Below, in pieces: positions 38,545 through 49,405 of a stretch of DNA of 64,000 nt. Source of the DNA: Margaritifera margaritifera (taxonomy: Eukaryota > Mollusca > Bivalvia > Unionida > Margaritiferidae). Each line of letters starts with the position of its first letter. Position 1 is the stretch's first letter. The translations under genes and the position numbers were made by a program. Under the pieces are notes generated by a model. The model saw only the letters and a program-made list of their open reading frames with translations, was not told where the DNA came from and did no database searches. The stretch covers positions 3,801,001 to 3,865,000 of the forward strand of contig JAQPZY010001684.1 in assembly GCA_029931535.1 (NCBI GenBank), read 5' to 3'.

Positions 38545-39060
38545 ATGTCCGTTCGGGGCCTAGACGCATACAACTCGTTCGTGTTCTCGTCGCATGGTGG
38601 CTTGACTTGGAACGTTGTTGAGCTCGCCACAGGCGAGTACGACATTGTATCGATAAATGATGAGATCCAACGGAGGATTTCGTTGGTGACTAGCAAAGAC
38701 TCAAAAAGTTTCATGCGTGAGTACGAGCCCACACTCAGCTCTGCCATATTAATTGAATCTCCACAGTACGAGGTTGACAACAGACAGTCGTCGTTGAGAA
38801 CAATTCTCGGTTGGCCTGAAGATATTCCCGCGGACAAAGGAATCAAGTATTGCCTCAAGGTTGTATATTGTTCGGGTTCTCCCCGAATGCAACCTCGGTT
38901 GATCTGCTATCGATTACTATCACGCCTGTGTATCTTTCAGGTAATAATCATCGATTCATGCACATACGTTTTTAAAAAGTGGACCAGAATGGGCAAGCGT
39001 TAGACTTCCGCGGGGAGACCTAGACGATACAACTGTACATTAGAGATCGAACTGATATTT
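38545..39060 (+). pseudogene. Penton-like minor capsid protein, interrupted
   Basis: Readable parts: LDAYNSFVFSSHGGLTWNVV, ELATGEYDIVSINDEIQR, SAILIESPQYEVDNRQSSLR, TILGWPEDI, then after a shift SITITPVYLSG and VDQNGQALDFRGET. The succession of short beta-strand-like segments, with a GEYDI..IN...Q motif and a D.NG..LDFRGE end, matches a protein that is conserved next to the major capsid gene in Polintons and adintoviruses and is regarded as penton-like. The assignment rests on this pattern and on position. The gene is broken near 38850 and again near 38970. Confidence 0.65.
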
Positions 39061-39508
39061 AATTAAATGACAGTCGCACGTGGACGTGTGACACCCGTGC
39101 CTGTTGTTGACGCGAGAAAACCCGATTACGCAACATAGTACGGAAATGCCTCGCGGCCCCGACCTCGCGCGCTGCACCAATCGCTAAACAAGTTGCAATG
39201 CGAGCCATTGACAGGAACAGAAGCGCTGCTGCGGATCAGTTAAAAAATCTGGGATTGCACGCAGTCCAATCGATTCGAGATCGACTAGGACGATTAGTAA
39301 CTCTGCAACCAAAGGCGGTTGCGCTTCCATGAGTAGACCGAAGGTTCCAGTTTCACTTCCATCCACGGCAACAATGCCCGCGCCGGTCAGTAAAATCATC
39401 AATGAAACTGCTCAACGATAATACTGATTCGATGACTTCAAATCTGGCAATGGGGAACATATTACGGTCTCGCAAAAGTTATTAAACGAAACCAATAATG
39501 TATAAACG
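39061..39508 (+). pseudogene. Small basic Polinton protein remnants
   Basis: In one frame MTVARGRVTPVPVVDARKPD (from 39067) and in another AIDRNRSAAADQLKNLGLHA and RDRLGRLVTLQPKAVALP. Stops intervene. The gap between penton-like and capsid genes in this kind of element often holds one or two small genes. I cannot name these. Confidence 0.35.
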
Positions 39509-40908
39509 ATGGCTCGACTCAAAGATGCACCTGATACTGCATGGAATATGGACGCATCTGTGATGATAGATCGAAGCGTCCGAGATATTAATTTTTTCTC
39601 GTACCCAGCTAAGGACCCTAATCATTCTGGATGAATAGAACTACAAGTGCACGACACGTCTAGATACTTTCTCCCGTGTGAGGCCTTCTTGGAAATTGAT
39701 GGAAAACTTATACGCACCAACCATACCTATTACGCCGTCGGCACTAAGGTTGGATTTGTCAACAACGGCATCCTAGCGTTGTTCAGCAGCGCACGTTATC
39801 TCATCGACGGAATGGAAATCAAAGCGATTCTCGACAAGGTCGACGTTACCACAACGAGTCTTGGACTCGCCCGTTACAGCGACCTATTATGCGAAATCAG
39901 CTGGCCCAATTATAATGTGTATCAAGGATACAGCCGATCATACAGATCATATCCAGTATCTACGTAGACAATCACAAAATCGTGCAGGCAACGCTGCCAC
40001 AGATGTAGAAGGCGTCCTCGTTAACGTCAACCCACGGTGGATTCGCGCAGCGTCGAGGACTACATCACGGAAACTCATTGTTGTTTTCGTGTGCAATTCT
40101 TCTCAGCCACATATTTGGGTTTTGCAGAGATGTTCGCAAGGCTATTTTCGAAGCGAAACATACAGTCATGTTATACCGAATGGACAACCAAGACGTTGAT
40201 GCAATTTGGCATGATCATGATGCCGCTCGTGTCAAAGTTGTGTTATCAAACTTGATATTGTAGATGCCTTCGCTGACCACAGAAGCGCGTTTGTTTTCGT
40301 GTATGGGGTCCGGAGACACAACAACGCTGTCGTTTCTCACGTTCACCACAGACTCTTATCAAGGTGCTGTTCAGCAGATATCATCCCATTAAGACACGTG
40401 TTTGTGGCGTATCAAACCATAGCTCGGGTGCTTACAGGCGGACAGGAAACTAGTGCGATGATATTTGACAAGTTAGAAGTGTCCGAAGTTTTTCTGCGGT
40501 CAGTCGGTCGTCATGAACCCTCATAAGAAATTTTGCTTGACTTCAAAAACAATCATGTCGCACGTGCATATCACAAGCTATGATCGTATATCTACCGGCA
40601 TCAAAACATCGACAGGGGTCTGTAGATTTCACAGAAAGACATAACTACGTTGTATCCAATTTATTACTTTTCTCTCGACAGACTGCTTTCTCTCCACAGA
40701 CTGCTTGTACCACAGACCCGTGCCTGTTGTTTGCAGTGTACAAGCAGTCTGTGGTCGACACGTACTTCAATAACTGAGAACCCCGTCCCCGCTTACAGAT
40801 GTATTGCTGTGATACTCTCGGACAAGTTTCTGTTTTGGGAAGGCACAGGTGGCCGAATGAAGGTCATTGACGCACCAGGGGAAAAACCCTTAGTTTGCTC
40901 AAACTTAT
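39509..40908 (+). pseudogene. Polinton major capsid protein (double jelly-roll type), heavily frameshifted
   Basis: The start at 39509 reads MARLKDAPDTAWNMDASVMI. Then RYFLPCEAFLEIDGKLI, VGFVNNGILALFSSARYLID and DVTTTSLGLARYSD (39647-39890) form the first jelly-roll part. Next come HIFGFCRDVRKAIFEAKHTV (about 40095), DFKNNHVARAYHKL (about 40545) and PAYRCIAVILSDKFLFWEG (about 40790). The order of these segments, about 460 codons in total, matches the conserved Polinton/adintovirus hexon-like capsid protein. At least five frame changes and stops are present, the first a TGA near 39632. Its role would have been the main shell of a particle. Confidence 0.8.
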
Positions 40909-41022
40909 AATTGAACCTGTTGCGTTTTCAAATAATAATCTCATATCACGAAGTTAAGGTTGGCCTTAGCGAAAAGCAGCTTGCGAAAATAAAAAACACA
41001 ATAAAAATTATTGTGGGGTCAC
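40909..41022. other. Short spacer within the Polinton block
   Basis: Separates capsid and minor capsid genes. Nothing specific is recognised. Confidence 0.4.
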
Positions 41023-41330
41023 AATGAAACTTGCTCCAGCAGACCTAACCGGGAAAAATCCCCGTGTGGCTAACCCAAACGCAACTTAAACAGCTCAGTC
41101 CTGCCAAAGAAAAGAACACATCGGTAACATTAAAGTTGGCAAAGTCAGAAGTGACGCAAATGCAAAAGAGCGGTGGAATATTTACATTCCTCGCGGCGAT
41201 TCCAGCGTTGTTGGCGGCTGCGGCTCCCGCGGTTGCAAAAGCGGCCGCCTTAGGGGCAGTCGGAACGGCATCCTGGATGGCTCTAAAAAGGCGACTGGGG
41301 GATCAACAAATAAGAGGAAAAGGTCTTCGA
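41023..41330 (+). pseudogene. Hydrophobic minor capsid-like protein (adenovirus pVI/pX type position)
   Basis: One frame starts MKLAPADLTGKNP at 41023, and another continues WLTQTQLKQLSPAKEKN, TLKLAKSEVTQMQKSGG and IFTFLAAIPALLAAAAPAVA, an amphipathic then strongly hydrophobic stretch near 41175-41260. Small proteins with a glycine/alanine-rich hydrophobic end lie between capsid and protease in many Polintons and are compared with adenovirus pX or pVI. The frame then runs straight into the protease because of a shift, giving an artificial fusion. Confidence 0.55.
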
Positions 41331-41379
41331 TTACCGGGGACGAATCGAAAGGGAATTGGTCTACACGCGACGACTCTTC

Positions 41380-41885
41380 GGATGTCTTCGATTGTGGCAT
41401 CGCCGTTGATGACAATAGAAGCGCGTCCGTTGACCAGTTTTGATTTACTCGGGATGACAAAATCAATCAAGCGCTTCCGATGCGTCATTATGAGGGACAA
41501 GCCTGCATCGATGATTCCTCGCACGTGGGAAATCGGCATCGTCAACTTGGATTCATCAGCAGGACCTGGAACTCATTGGGTCGCATACATGGTGACACCT
41601 CAGCATCTTTTGCATTTTGAATCGTACGGGCTTGTACCGCCACGAGAAGTCGTTGATTATTTTCTTGGTGGTTTTGCCCGGGGCGCCAGCGCCCGTTGAC
41701 GGCAAAGTCGTATACTGCTGTTTTATTCAACGCTGCCGTTGCAAACTCGAACAGACGGCCCGATATGTGGACATCTCACCGTTGGAATAATAGTTGCATT
41801 TGAGCGTTCACCAACACTACAAGGGCTTGTCGACGCTACGCTGGCACCGAGAAACTACGCTGAACGTATACAAAATGCCCGTTGA
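41380..41885 (+). pseudogene. Adenain-like cysteine protease (C5/Ulp1 type), frameshifted
   Basis: The N-terminal core is PLTSFDLLGMTKSIKRF and CVIMRDK. The catalytic His lies in GIVNLDSSAGPGTHWVAYM (GTHW at 41568-41579). The acidic residue is in LLHFESYGLVPPREV (Glu instead of the commoner Asp). The catalytic Cys lies in DGPICGHLTVGIIVAFE (Cys at 41765-41767). His, acidic and Cys positions keep the order and spacing of the adenovirus protease family, but a shift near 41690 puts the Cys in another frame than His. In Polintons the enzyme is thought to mature capsid proteins. Confidence 0.88.
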
Positions 41886-42460
41886 AATTAACGGAAGCGC
41901 GAGCGCAGCAACCTGACGGTGTATTGGATTAGTTAGCAGGGTATGCTAAGATTGAAAACAATTTTGTTCCGCTTCTCGAGGAATATCTGCCACAGAGTGG
42001 TGTTACCAAACACTCATATACGCTCAAATATAATCTACGCGAGGGCAACATAGAAATCGACAGTTGGGACCACTCTGATGTACCACTAACAAATCGACGT
42101 CACCTTGGAATCATCGCATTAACACGCGAAAACGCCCGGTCGCTGACTACGCCGTCAGACGTAAAAACATCCTGGGATTGTCTCTAGAACGTTGAAGTGG
42201 AATTCACTGACACATCCACCGCGATAAAATCCTCCATTCATTATATCGAACTACCTACATTAACTCGGCCAGGAAAAGAAAGACCTCAACTGATATTCCC
42301 CAAAGACGCACTTGTCCGCGTAACAGTTTTTGGGTGGAAACGATCACTGACAGTACAAAGAACGGGCGTAATCAGTGTAGTTTTAGGTGAACGTGATGGC
42401 ATGCCCCCAGAACGCACCGTCACCGGAAATATAAATATTATCCAGGAAGATATTTTCTAG
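41875..42460 (+). pseudogene. Unassigned Polinton gene, interrupted
   Basis: It starts MPVEINGSASAAT, then the frame shifts to AGYAKIENNFVPLLEEYLPQ, QSGVTKHSYTLKYNLREGN and HLGIIALTRENARSL, with a stop near 42187, and then runs on openly as NVEVEFTDTSTAIKSSIH and DALVRVTVFGWKRSLTVQR to a stop at 42458-42460. The mix of strands and loops suggests a beta-rich structural protein. I do not recognise the family. Confidence 0.5.
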
Positions 42461-42600
42461 ATTGCATGCCAGTTGTACCAGTGAAGAAAAATGCTTGGTT
42501 GGTTAGCGCGTGTGCGTGTTGCACCCGTCCGCGATGCGTCTGGACAAGGTCTGTCTGTCTTGCAATTCTAATTCGCGGTGACGTTATTAATAGAAGAACT

Positions 42601-43035
42601 ATGATGGACCCTCAAAGTTACCGACGCGAAAAAATAATCGAAGTGGAACAACAGCTGCGAGCTGAAATCACAATGAGAACCAATATACTCGCATAAGATA
42701 AACGAATGCGTAACATTGTAGATGCTATTTGTGGACTCACCATGGCAACAACTGTTGGCCTTTGCGGGGCGGGAATTGCGACTACAGCAAATATTATAGG
42801 CACGCCTGTCGGATTTGTTGTTGGAGCTATATGGATAGCAACTGGTGTAACCGGTGGCGCTGGAAAAATAATTTCATTACACTTGCAAAAACAAATACGT
42901 GTCTATTCGGAAATTATCGTGGCCGCCCAAAGTAGTCCCAGCAGAATTACTAAGCTGTACTCGATGGCCATCGAAGATAAAAGAATTACGACAACCGAGT
43001 TCGAGACCGTGTTCGCGAAAATGGAAAATGTCTGA
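42601..43035 (+). pseudogene. Two-helix membrane protein with EF-like tail, one nonsense codon
   Basis: The start is MMDPQSYRREKIIEVEQQL. A single in-frame TAA at 42694-42696 interrupts it. The frame resumes with DAICGLTMATTVGLCGAG and NIIGTPVGFVVGAIWIATG, two Gly/Ala-rich hydrophobic segments, then KIISLHLQKQIRVYSEI and LYSMAIEDKRITTTEFETVF. The same architecture (helical N-terminus, two glycine-rich hydrophobic helices, DxxI...EF tail) is familiar from small proteins near Polinton ends in many animals, with unknown role. This is the least damaged gene of the block. Confidence 0.6.
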
Positions 43036-43320
43036 CGCCTATGCGCACAGATACGGAACAGGGGCGCTAGCGCACTCGAGGCAGAACCGAAAAAGGCAAT
43101 TAATTTGCATGTAGTAAAAATTAAGTAAACGCTCGCAGTTACTAATATTAATCGTGTTTGTGTGTGAGTGGGCCAAGAACGCGCGTAACGGGGTCGTCGC
43201 TGGGAGGTGGTTTCGGCGATTTAAAAAAAAAAACTCGTTCGCGCGGGTTTAGATGCGTTGGGTAATCTCCCGCGCTGCACTCGCGAGTAAATAAAGGGAA
43301 AAGTCATGGAAAGGGGATAG
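43036..43320. other. GC-richer right flank of the Polinton block
   Basis: Still richer in GC than the surroundings (ACGCGCGTAACGGGGTCGTC, TCTCCCGCGCTGCACTCGCG), with no frame. It could be the former right part of the element or of its terminal repeat. No matching inverted sequence was found near 35.5 kb. Confidence 0.35.
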
Positions 43321-43949
43321 AAGGCTCCAATCCGTATCAGTAATACAAATCTCAAAATCGTTTGTCACTACTACTATATCTGATCACTGAATCATTATCT
43401 AATTTTAAAAGGTTAGTATGAAAAATATTTAATGGTTTGTATCACAAATGGTAATTTTCTGTGTAGTACATCTTTGTCTTTTTAAAATTTTGCAAAGCCC
43501 AGTCTCGGACTTGTTGCTTAGCCCTGTTAAATCTTTTTATTCCTCAGCAGCTGAGGAATATAACAGAATGGCTACCACCGGTTGTGCACCCAGTCGCTAG
43601 TGTGAACGACTTCGGAGGCGGATTCACCCGTGATCTTTTCAACTCCCTTTGACCTTTGAGGCAATCGTCACATCGGAATATAATCCGTACCACATAACTA
43701 TTTGCAGGGTCACGATGGAACCGAGCCCATTTGACAAGGGGCCAACTCATTTGACACCAAACATTCCGACAGTTTTTGTTAGACCTGCACATTGATTGGT
43801 ATATAAAGCATTCCTATACTATGTTGTCAAGTTTACGATGTATGCAGATTTGTATAAAATGTACTGATGTTATAAATAGTTGTAACCAAGGGAAGTAACT
43901 ATAAACTTATACCATTTATATAAATTTATTTTATTTTTTAAGTGAATTT
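43321..43949. other. AT-rich spacer, nothing recognised
   Basis: No coding or repeat signal that I can name. Confidence 0.45.
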
Positions 43950-44360
43950 CAGTGAATACGGAATTAATAGGTGACTTCTGTGATTTGGCTTGTAGGTCCA
44001 AAAATTCAGTATAACCTATTAATTTTTAATTACTTTGCAAGTTGGTTTTGGTAAGAACTATGGTTAGAATTCTTTCTTCATATTTAAGTGATTTATATAA
44101 TTACTTGATATACTGACTTTTATGAGACTTGAGGGATCGTCAATGTCATGATAACCTAGTAATTTGTAATTTCTTTAATTTGTTTAAAGATCTTGTTCGC
44201 TTTGCTTTTTGACTTTTATCTCTATCTCTATCTTGGATGTTTATGTTTATATATTTAAGGGTGGCTTCTTTGTTTGGATTAATGTATTAATAGGTGACTT
44301 TTGCGAGATTACAGGGCTCGTCATTTTCAATATAACCCAGTAATCACTAATCTCTTATAT
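43950..44360. repeat. Diverged tandem repeat, ~165-bp unit, about 3 copies
   Basis: ATTAATAGGTGACTTCTGTG, a GGCTTGTAGG or TTACAGGG block, and TATAACCTATTAATTTTTAA or similar recur near 43.96, 44.10 and 44.28 kb. Confidence 0.7.
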
Positions 44361-44941
44361 AAAAAAAAAATTTTAAAATCGTTTTGCTCTCGAACTTTTA
44401 TTTTGGTATTTGAACATAGTGGCCCATGTCTTTTTGCAAAAGTTTGAAAAATAGTGGTCTAATTTGTTTTGAAATATATTGAAAAATGACGATCTTAGGT
44501 TTTTCCGAAAAAAAATAGTTGAAAAATGGTAGTCCAGAATTTTATTTAGCAAATTTTACAAACGGTGGAATGATGATTGGTCACATCTTAGTGGTCTAGG
44601 TTTTTTTTAAAAATGTTGATAGTAGTCAATTACTTTTGGCCTTATCCGTTGCGGTAGAGGTGGTTGGTGCAACTCTTGATTCGAAACGATAGAAAATGCA
44701 TATACAAAAATGTTGAACTGCAAAGATTCGCGAATTTCTCTCCTCGTCGGTAGGAAGCTGGTTTCCTCAGAAATTTCAATTCTGTGGATGTTCTATTGAT
44801 TCCATGGTCCCGATCTCTTTTAAAGTGATGTTAGTTATGTGGTTGCAGATTGTGGCCATATGATATGAGATATATGAGATTATAACATTGAGAGAATTAT
44901 TTAAAATGTAAAATGAAGATTCTATCCAAATTGAGAGCATC
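44361..44941. other. AT-rich spacer, nothing recognised
   Basis: Contains weakly repeated GAAAAATGGTGGTC-like phrases (44440-44600). No gene. Confidence 0.4.
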
Positions 44942-45253
44942 ATGTTTACCTATAACTTAGCTACGACTGGCAAGCGCAGAGAATGGTCTTCGAATTCTGA
45001 AATTGTTTTGAACCTAATCACACGAAATAAGGAACAGAATCCTATACAGTACAAACATATTGATACAGTTTGTAAGAATGTTTCCAATACTAAGCTAGAA
45101 GTCTACAAAAATGTTTTGAATAAGAATAACATCTTCACTATAAATAGGTGTTACACATCAAATAAGAAATTACAAGGATGTATACGTCCTACTTCTCTGC
45201 CTGAAACATGTACATGTATGTTTTCAGTTTCTAATGACCTTAGCCTTGCCTGA
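44942..45253 (+). CDS. Unrecognised 103-codon open frame
   Basis: Begins MFTYNLATTGKRREWSSNSE and contains NKEQNPIQYKHIDTVCKNVS. It is hydrophilic, with no signal peptide, membrane segment or family motif. It is long for such AT-rich sequence but isolated, and its end overlaps a diverged tandem repeat. It may be a chance frame or part of an old transposon. Confidence 0.2.
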   Translation: MFTYNLATTGKRREWSSNSEIVLNLITRNKEQNPIQYKHIDTVCKNVSNTKLEVYKNVLNKNNIFTINRCYTSNKKLQGCIRPTSLPETCTCMFSVSNDLSLA

Positions 45254-45850
45254 ATGTCAGAGAGAGGATAGGAATGCTTTCATGTATAAGGGCAGAGCTT
45301 GCTGATTCTACAACCCAAGAATGATAGCTACCCCTTCCAGGGTCTGTGACTTGTGACCATACAGAAATAACTTTAACTTTAAACTTAGCCAGGAAGATCA
45401 AATGACCTTGACCTTGTCTGGGGGTCAAAACGAGGGAATGGCTGCATGGATATGAAACGACAGTGACTACTGACTCTAAAGTCGAAATTTGATAAATATC
45501 CCTACCAAGAATTGGGACTTATGATCATACAGAGAAAATTTAAATGAAAATTTAAATGAACTTGAAAGAGGGTCACATGAAGGGTAGTGGGGCATGGATG
45601 TGAAAGGACTGAACGTTCTGATTCGACAGCCTAACTGCTAACCATTTAAGCGTTTGAGGCTAATGACCATGCAGGGAAACTTTAACTGAAAACCTAACCA
45701 AAATTTTTTAATGACTTGACCTGACTAGAGGGTCACAGGGAGGGTAGGGGTGCATGTATGACAAAGTACAGATCTCTGTGAATTTACAGTTTAAGTATGA
45801 TAGCTACACCTCCCAGGGTTTGGTAAACCTCAGAGATTTCCAGTTGATGC
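45230..45850. repeat. Diverged tandem repeat, ~180-bp unit, 3-4 copies
   Basis: Recurring phrases: GGTCACAGGGAGGGTAGGGG or similar, GCATGGATGTGAAA, GATAGCTACCCCTTCCAGGG, GTGACCATACAG, and AACTTTAACTGAAAAC, at about 45.24, 45.43, 45.58 and 45.72 kb. Confidence 0.75.
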
Positions 45851-45866
45851 TGTGTGTGGCTATATA

Positions 45867-45871
45867 TGTGT

Positions 45872-45926
<55 letters not shown>
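45867..45926. repeat. (GA)n microsatellite
   Basis: Pure GA run. Confidence 0.97.
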
Positions 45927-45927
<1 letters not shown>

Positions 45928-46033
45928 ATATATACTGATATTTTTAGAAGGACTTGTATTATGAATTACTCTGGCTTTTAGCGTTAATTTGTATTTGCTC
46001 TAGAAGAAAAAGGGGTTGATTTATTCCTAAGAT

Positions 46034-46228
46034 TCAATCAACAACTCTATTGTTTCTGCTATTTTCCAACGATGTCATTGCTGTGCCTTCATCCTCCACC
46101 TCTCTAGTGGTCTCTACAACTGCCCACCTCGCTGGTGTAGCACGAGCGCAAGTTGCAAACACAACCGCACCTAATATATTTAGACCAGCTGTCAAGTAAA
46201 AGAAGTTTCTCCATTCCTCTTGTGTACC
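46034..46228 (-). CDS. SLC17-like terminal exon
   Basis: Acceptor ATTTTACAG| then GGT ACA CAA GAG, reading GTQEEWRNFFYLTAGLNILG and AVVFATCARATPARWAVVE, a last helix and a polar cytosolic tail of about 35 residues, with stop TGA at 46034-46036. 195 nt, no lesion in this exon. Confidence 0.8.
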   Translation of the reverse strand, partial: GTQEEWRNFFYLTAGLNILGAVVFATCARATPARWAVVETTREVEDEGTAMTSLENSRNNRVVD

Positions 46229-46859
46229 CTGTAAAATATTGAAAAACCATCATTACAAGTACGACACGTAAAGCGCACAAGTTTCAATGTAGCACTCTGC
46301 AGTACCACAAGGAGTTGTTATTCTCAGAACGAATTTTGTCTTACCACCCACCCACCTTTTTTGTTTGTTTGTTTGCTATGTCTCCAAGGTATTGCTAGAG
46401 ACAAACTTGGACAAATTGGGGTTCATACGAAATTCAGGTATTGCTTTCATGAAAACTTGGAAGACATCACGGGGAAGTAGTGTTTAGCTTGTTCATAAAT
46501 CCTGATTTTTAGACTGAAGAGCAAGGTGGTATCTTGTTATGCACAATCCCCATTTAAGCTCATGTCAGCTTAATTTGTTCCTTCACAACGTTATCACGTC
46601 TGCAGTGCATTGTCTTTGAAATATAGATAAGATCTCATCATGCGCAGTCATCTTTTTCTTCTCTCAGTAGCAATCAATGAATTTCATATGAACTCCATTC
46701 TGTTGCTGAGATATTTGAATTAGGTTACCGATTAAATAAAAGAATGATGCAATGAAGAGAAAAAGGAATAAAAGCGCAGCGAACCAAAATTGTTCGAGTC
46801 TTGGATTCGAGTACAAGATCTTTAAGTGCAAGGATGACTTAAGGATGATCGGATGTGAA
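46229..46859. other. Intron sequence, nothing recognised
   Basis: AT-rich intron of the SLC17-like gene without motif. Confidence 0.45.
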
Positions 46860-47200
46860 AATGTTGGAGTTTTTGATATTTGAAAACGTTATATTTTTAC
46901 ATAGCTATTGGGCCAAGTAATGAAAATGTTGGAGTTTTTGATATTTGGAAACGTTATTATTTTACATAGCTATTGGGCCAAGTAATGAAAACGTTATTAT
47001 TTTACATAGCTATTGGGCCAAGTAATGAAAATGTTGGAGTTTTTGATATTTGAAAACGTTATTATTTTACATAGCTATTGGGCCAAGTAAGGAAAATGTT
47101 GGAGTTTTTGATATTTGAAAACGTTATTATTTTACATAGCTATTAGGCCAAGTAATGAAAACGTTATTATTTTACATAGCTATTGGGCCAAGTAATGGAA
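46860..47200. repeat. Minisatellite, ~65-bp unit with shortened copies
   Basis: GAAAATGTTGGAGTTTTTGA, TATTTGAAAACGTTATTATT and TTACATAGCTATTGGGCCAA recur. Two copies lack the first half. Confidence 0.93.
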
Positions 47201-48329
47201 ATCAGTAAAGATTAATAGGTTAGTGTGCGTTTTCTTCCGCTACTCTTAGGTGAATATTTACCGGCAAGTAAGAGTCATTGCATAGAAAAGTATAGGAACA
47301 AGACCCTGTCACTAATTGAACATATGATAATAGCTGAATGAGTATTAAAAGTCATTCAAAACTTTCGTCAAATTTAAGCAGGTTAACAATCACGATCTCC
47401 TCTTATTAAGTGTAAAAGAAGTTAATTGTTTAAATATGACAAAATGATTTAGATCATATCGGTTTCCGCAACAGAAGGACTGCCTGGTCTTTTTCAAGCA
47501 GACTGCTGTGTGGCTCCGTGAGAGATTCGCCAGACGAGTCTGGTAAAATGCTTCACTGATCTCTGTTACCGATAGATGGCGCTCCGGTAGAACTGAAACT
47601 ACAACATTTTGCCCTCAAAATTTTTGTAGACATATTTTCTGCAATCTTGTATTCAAAATAATACTGAAATCTTAAAAAGATATAATTTCACACCACTAAC
47701 GACGTGGGAGGTGTGTCTCAATTAGCCAATCAAAACGATATAGTCTTATCATCACAGTTACGTAATACATCACCTCATTTAATCATCCAATGAAATCGTT
47801 TTTTTTTTATTTTGGAAAAAACCTCGTTCTGGTCTCAGGATAAAAACTTAGTTTTTTAAATCCAGATCTTCTTTTTGCAAAGATTCCACAGATGGTGTGA
47901 AGACATCTGTTCATGTAATCTTCTGTACATTTAGAGAGATTGTTTCAAATGATTTTTTTAAATGTTTTGGACTATGTCATTTTTAGAACAGTTTTAGAAA
48001 CAAATAAAAAATAAATGTATTGTCTTAGTGGCAGATTATTAAATATTGTTACCTATTATTAATTACCATAATGCAATCTAGGTACTCATAGAATTAATTG
48101 AAATATATATTTTCTGCTGTGTTCAGTGAAGGCATATAGTACAAATACAGGGTGAAATGACAAGTTCTATTTTGGCAAAGACATGTATGTGAATGTTTTG
48201 GACTAGAACTTTTCAGGTTTGCTTCAAAATAGTTTATATTCGGTTTGGATTTTGTCAATTTATGGCCAAGATACATGGCGTAATAGCCAATGTGAAAACA
48301 TAAACTTTAAGTCTAAGTGTTCAACCTTC
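47201..48329. other. Intron sequence, nothing recognised
   Basis: AT-rich. Short frames on both strands have no motif. Confidence 0.45.
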
Positions 48330-48585
48330 ACAGAAAGGTCATCCCATCCTGTACCCGCCTTCAGGTCAGACACATCTCCACGGAAAGGCGGTCCTGTTTT
48401 TTACTAACCGTCAAGTCTGACACATCTCTAAGGAAAGGCCGTCCCATTCTATACTAACCTTCAGGTGTGACATATCTCCAGAGAAAAGCAGTCCCATTCT
48501 GTACCAACTTTCAAGTCTGACACATCTCTAATGAAAGGCCGTCCCATTTTGTACTAACCTTCAAGTCTGACATATCTCGCGCCGT
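48330..48585. repeat. Minisatellite, ~59-bp unit, about 5 copies
   Basis: Unit CTTCAGGTCTGACACATCTC, CACGGAAAGGCGGTCCCATT, TTGTACTAAC. On the minus strand each copy contains GTTAGTA, a donor-like site. Confidence 0.9.
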
Positions 48586-48959
48586 GGCAGCTTGATTGAT
48601 CCAAGACATGGTTTGCCACTGCCACTGAAAGACTCGAGAACACTTCAAAGATATTAATATAATATACAAGATTTAGGAACCGCCAACTCAATCAACTTGT
48701 CACTCCATGCTCACGGCGCAGATGGCTGACAAATAGTGACTAGCGCGTTGATGACGATGATTGTAATTTCCTCAGATACTTTATCGGAGCACCCCAGTTT
48801 TGTAATCTGGGTACAACATATTAAATCCAGTGATGGTGGTGGTGTTGGTAGTAGACTGTGGTTCTACACAACTAGATGAAGTGAATAAGTTCGTATTGAC
48901 AATTTAGACTTCTACGAAATTCCACCAGCATGACGTCCACAGGAACACACTGCAGCTAG

Positions 48960-49405
48960 GTCCCATTCGTAGGGCACATAAATATACATAGAGATGTTAA
49001 TAGCTAGGATACATTCCTAGGGCACATACATATACATAGAGATGTTAATAGCTAGGTTCTTTCCTATGACACATAAGTACACACAGTGCTGGTAGTAGCT
49101 AGGTTCTTTCCTATGACGCATAAATATACGCATTGCTGTTAGTAGCTAGGTCCTTTCCAAGGGCAGATACGTGTACAAATAGCTAGTAGTAGCTAGATCC
49201 ATTTCTAGGGCACATAAGTTTTTACTGATGTTAGAAGCTAGGTTCTATCCCAGGGCACATGAATATACGGTGCTAGTAGTAGCTAGGTCCTTTCTTAGGG
49301 CACTTAAATACACACCAGGATCGTATTAACTAGGTCCTTTTCTAGAACAACACACAAGTTATACCTGGGGATGGTGATAGCTCCATCTTTTCATAGGGAT
49401 ACCCG
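48960..49405. repeat. Minisatellite, ~60-bp unit, about 7-8 copies
   Basis: GCTAGGTCCTTTCCTAGGGC, ACATAAATATACACAG and TGCTGGTAGTA recur with increasing divergence to the right. Confidence 0.88.

Larger units (their letters stand above)
35582..43035. mobile_element. Decayed Polinton/Maverick (adintovirus-like) element
   Basis: A compact set of genes in two divergent clusters: integrase and PLA2-like protein on minus; packaging ATPase, coiled-coil protein, penton-like protein, major capsid protein, hydrophobic minor protein, adenain-like protease, an unassigned gene and a two-helix membrane protein on plus. This combination defines Polinton/Maverick elements, the integrated relatives of adintoviruses. 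The block has higher GC and short intergenic gaps, unlike its surroundings. Almost all genes are broken, no protein-primed DNA polymerase B is found, and no terminal inverted repeats or 6-bp duplication could be identified. The element is therefore truncated (normal length 15-20 kb) and old. Confidence 0.88.
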
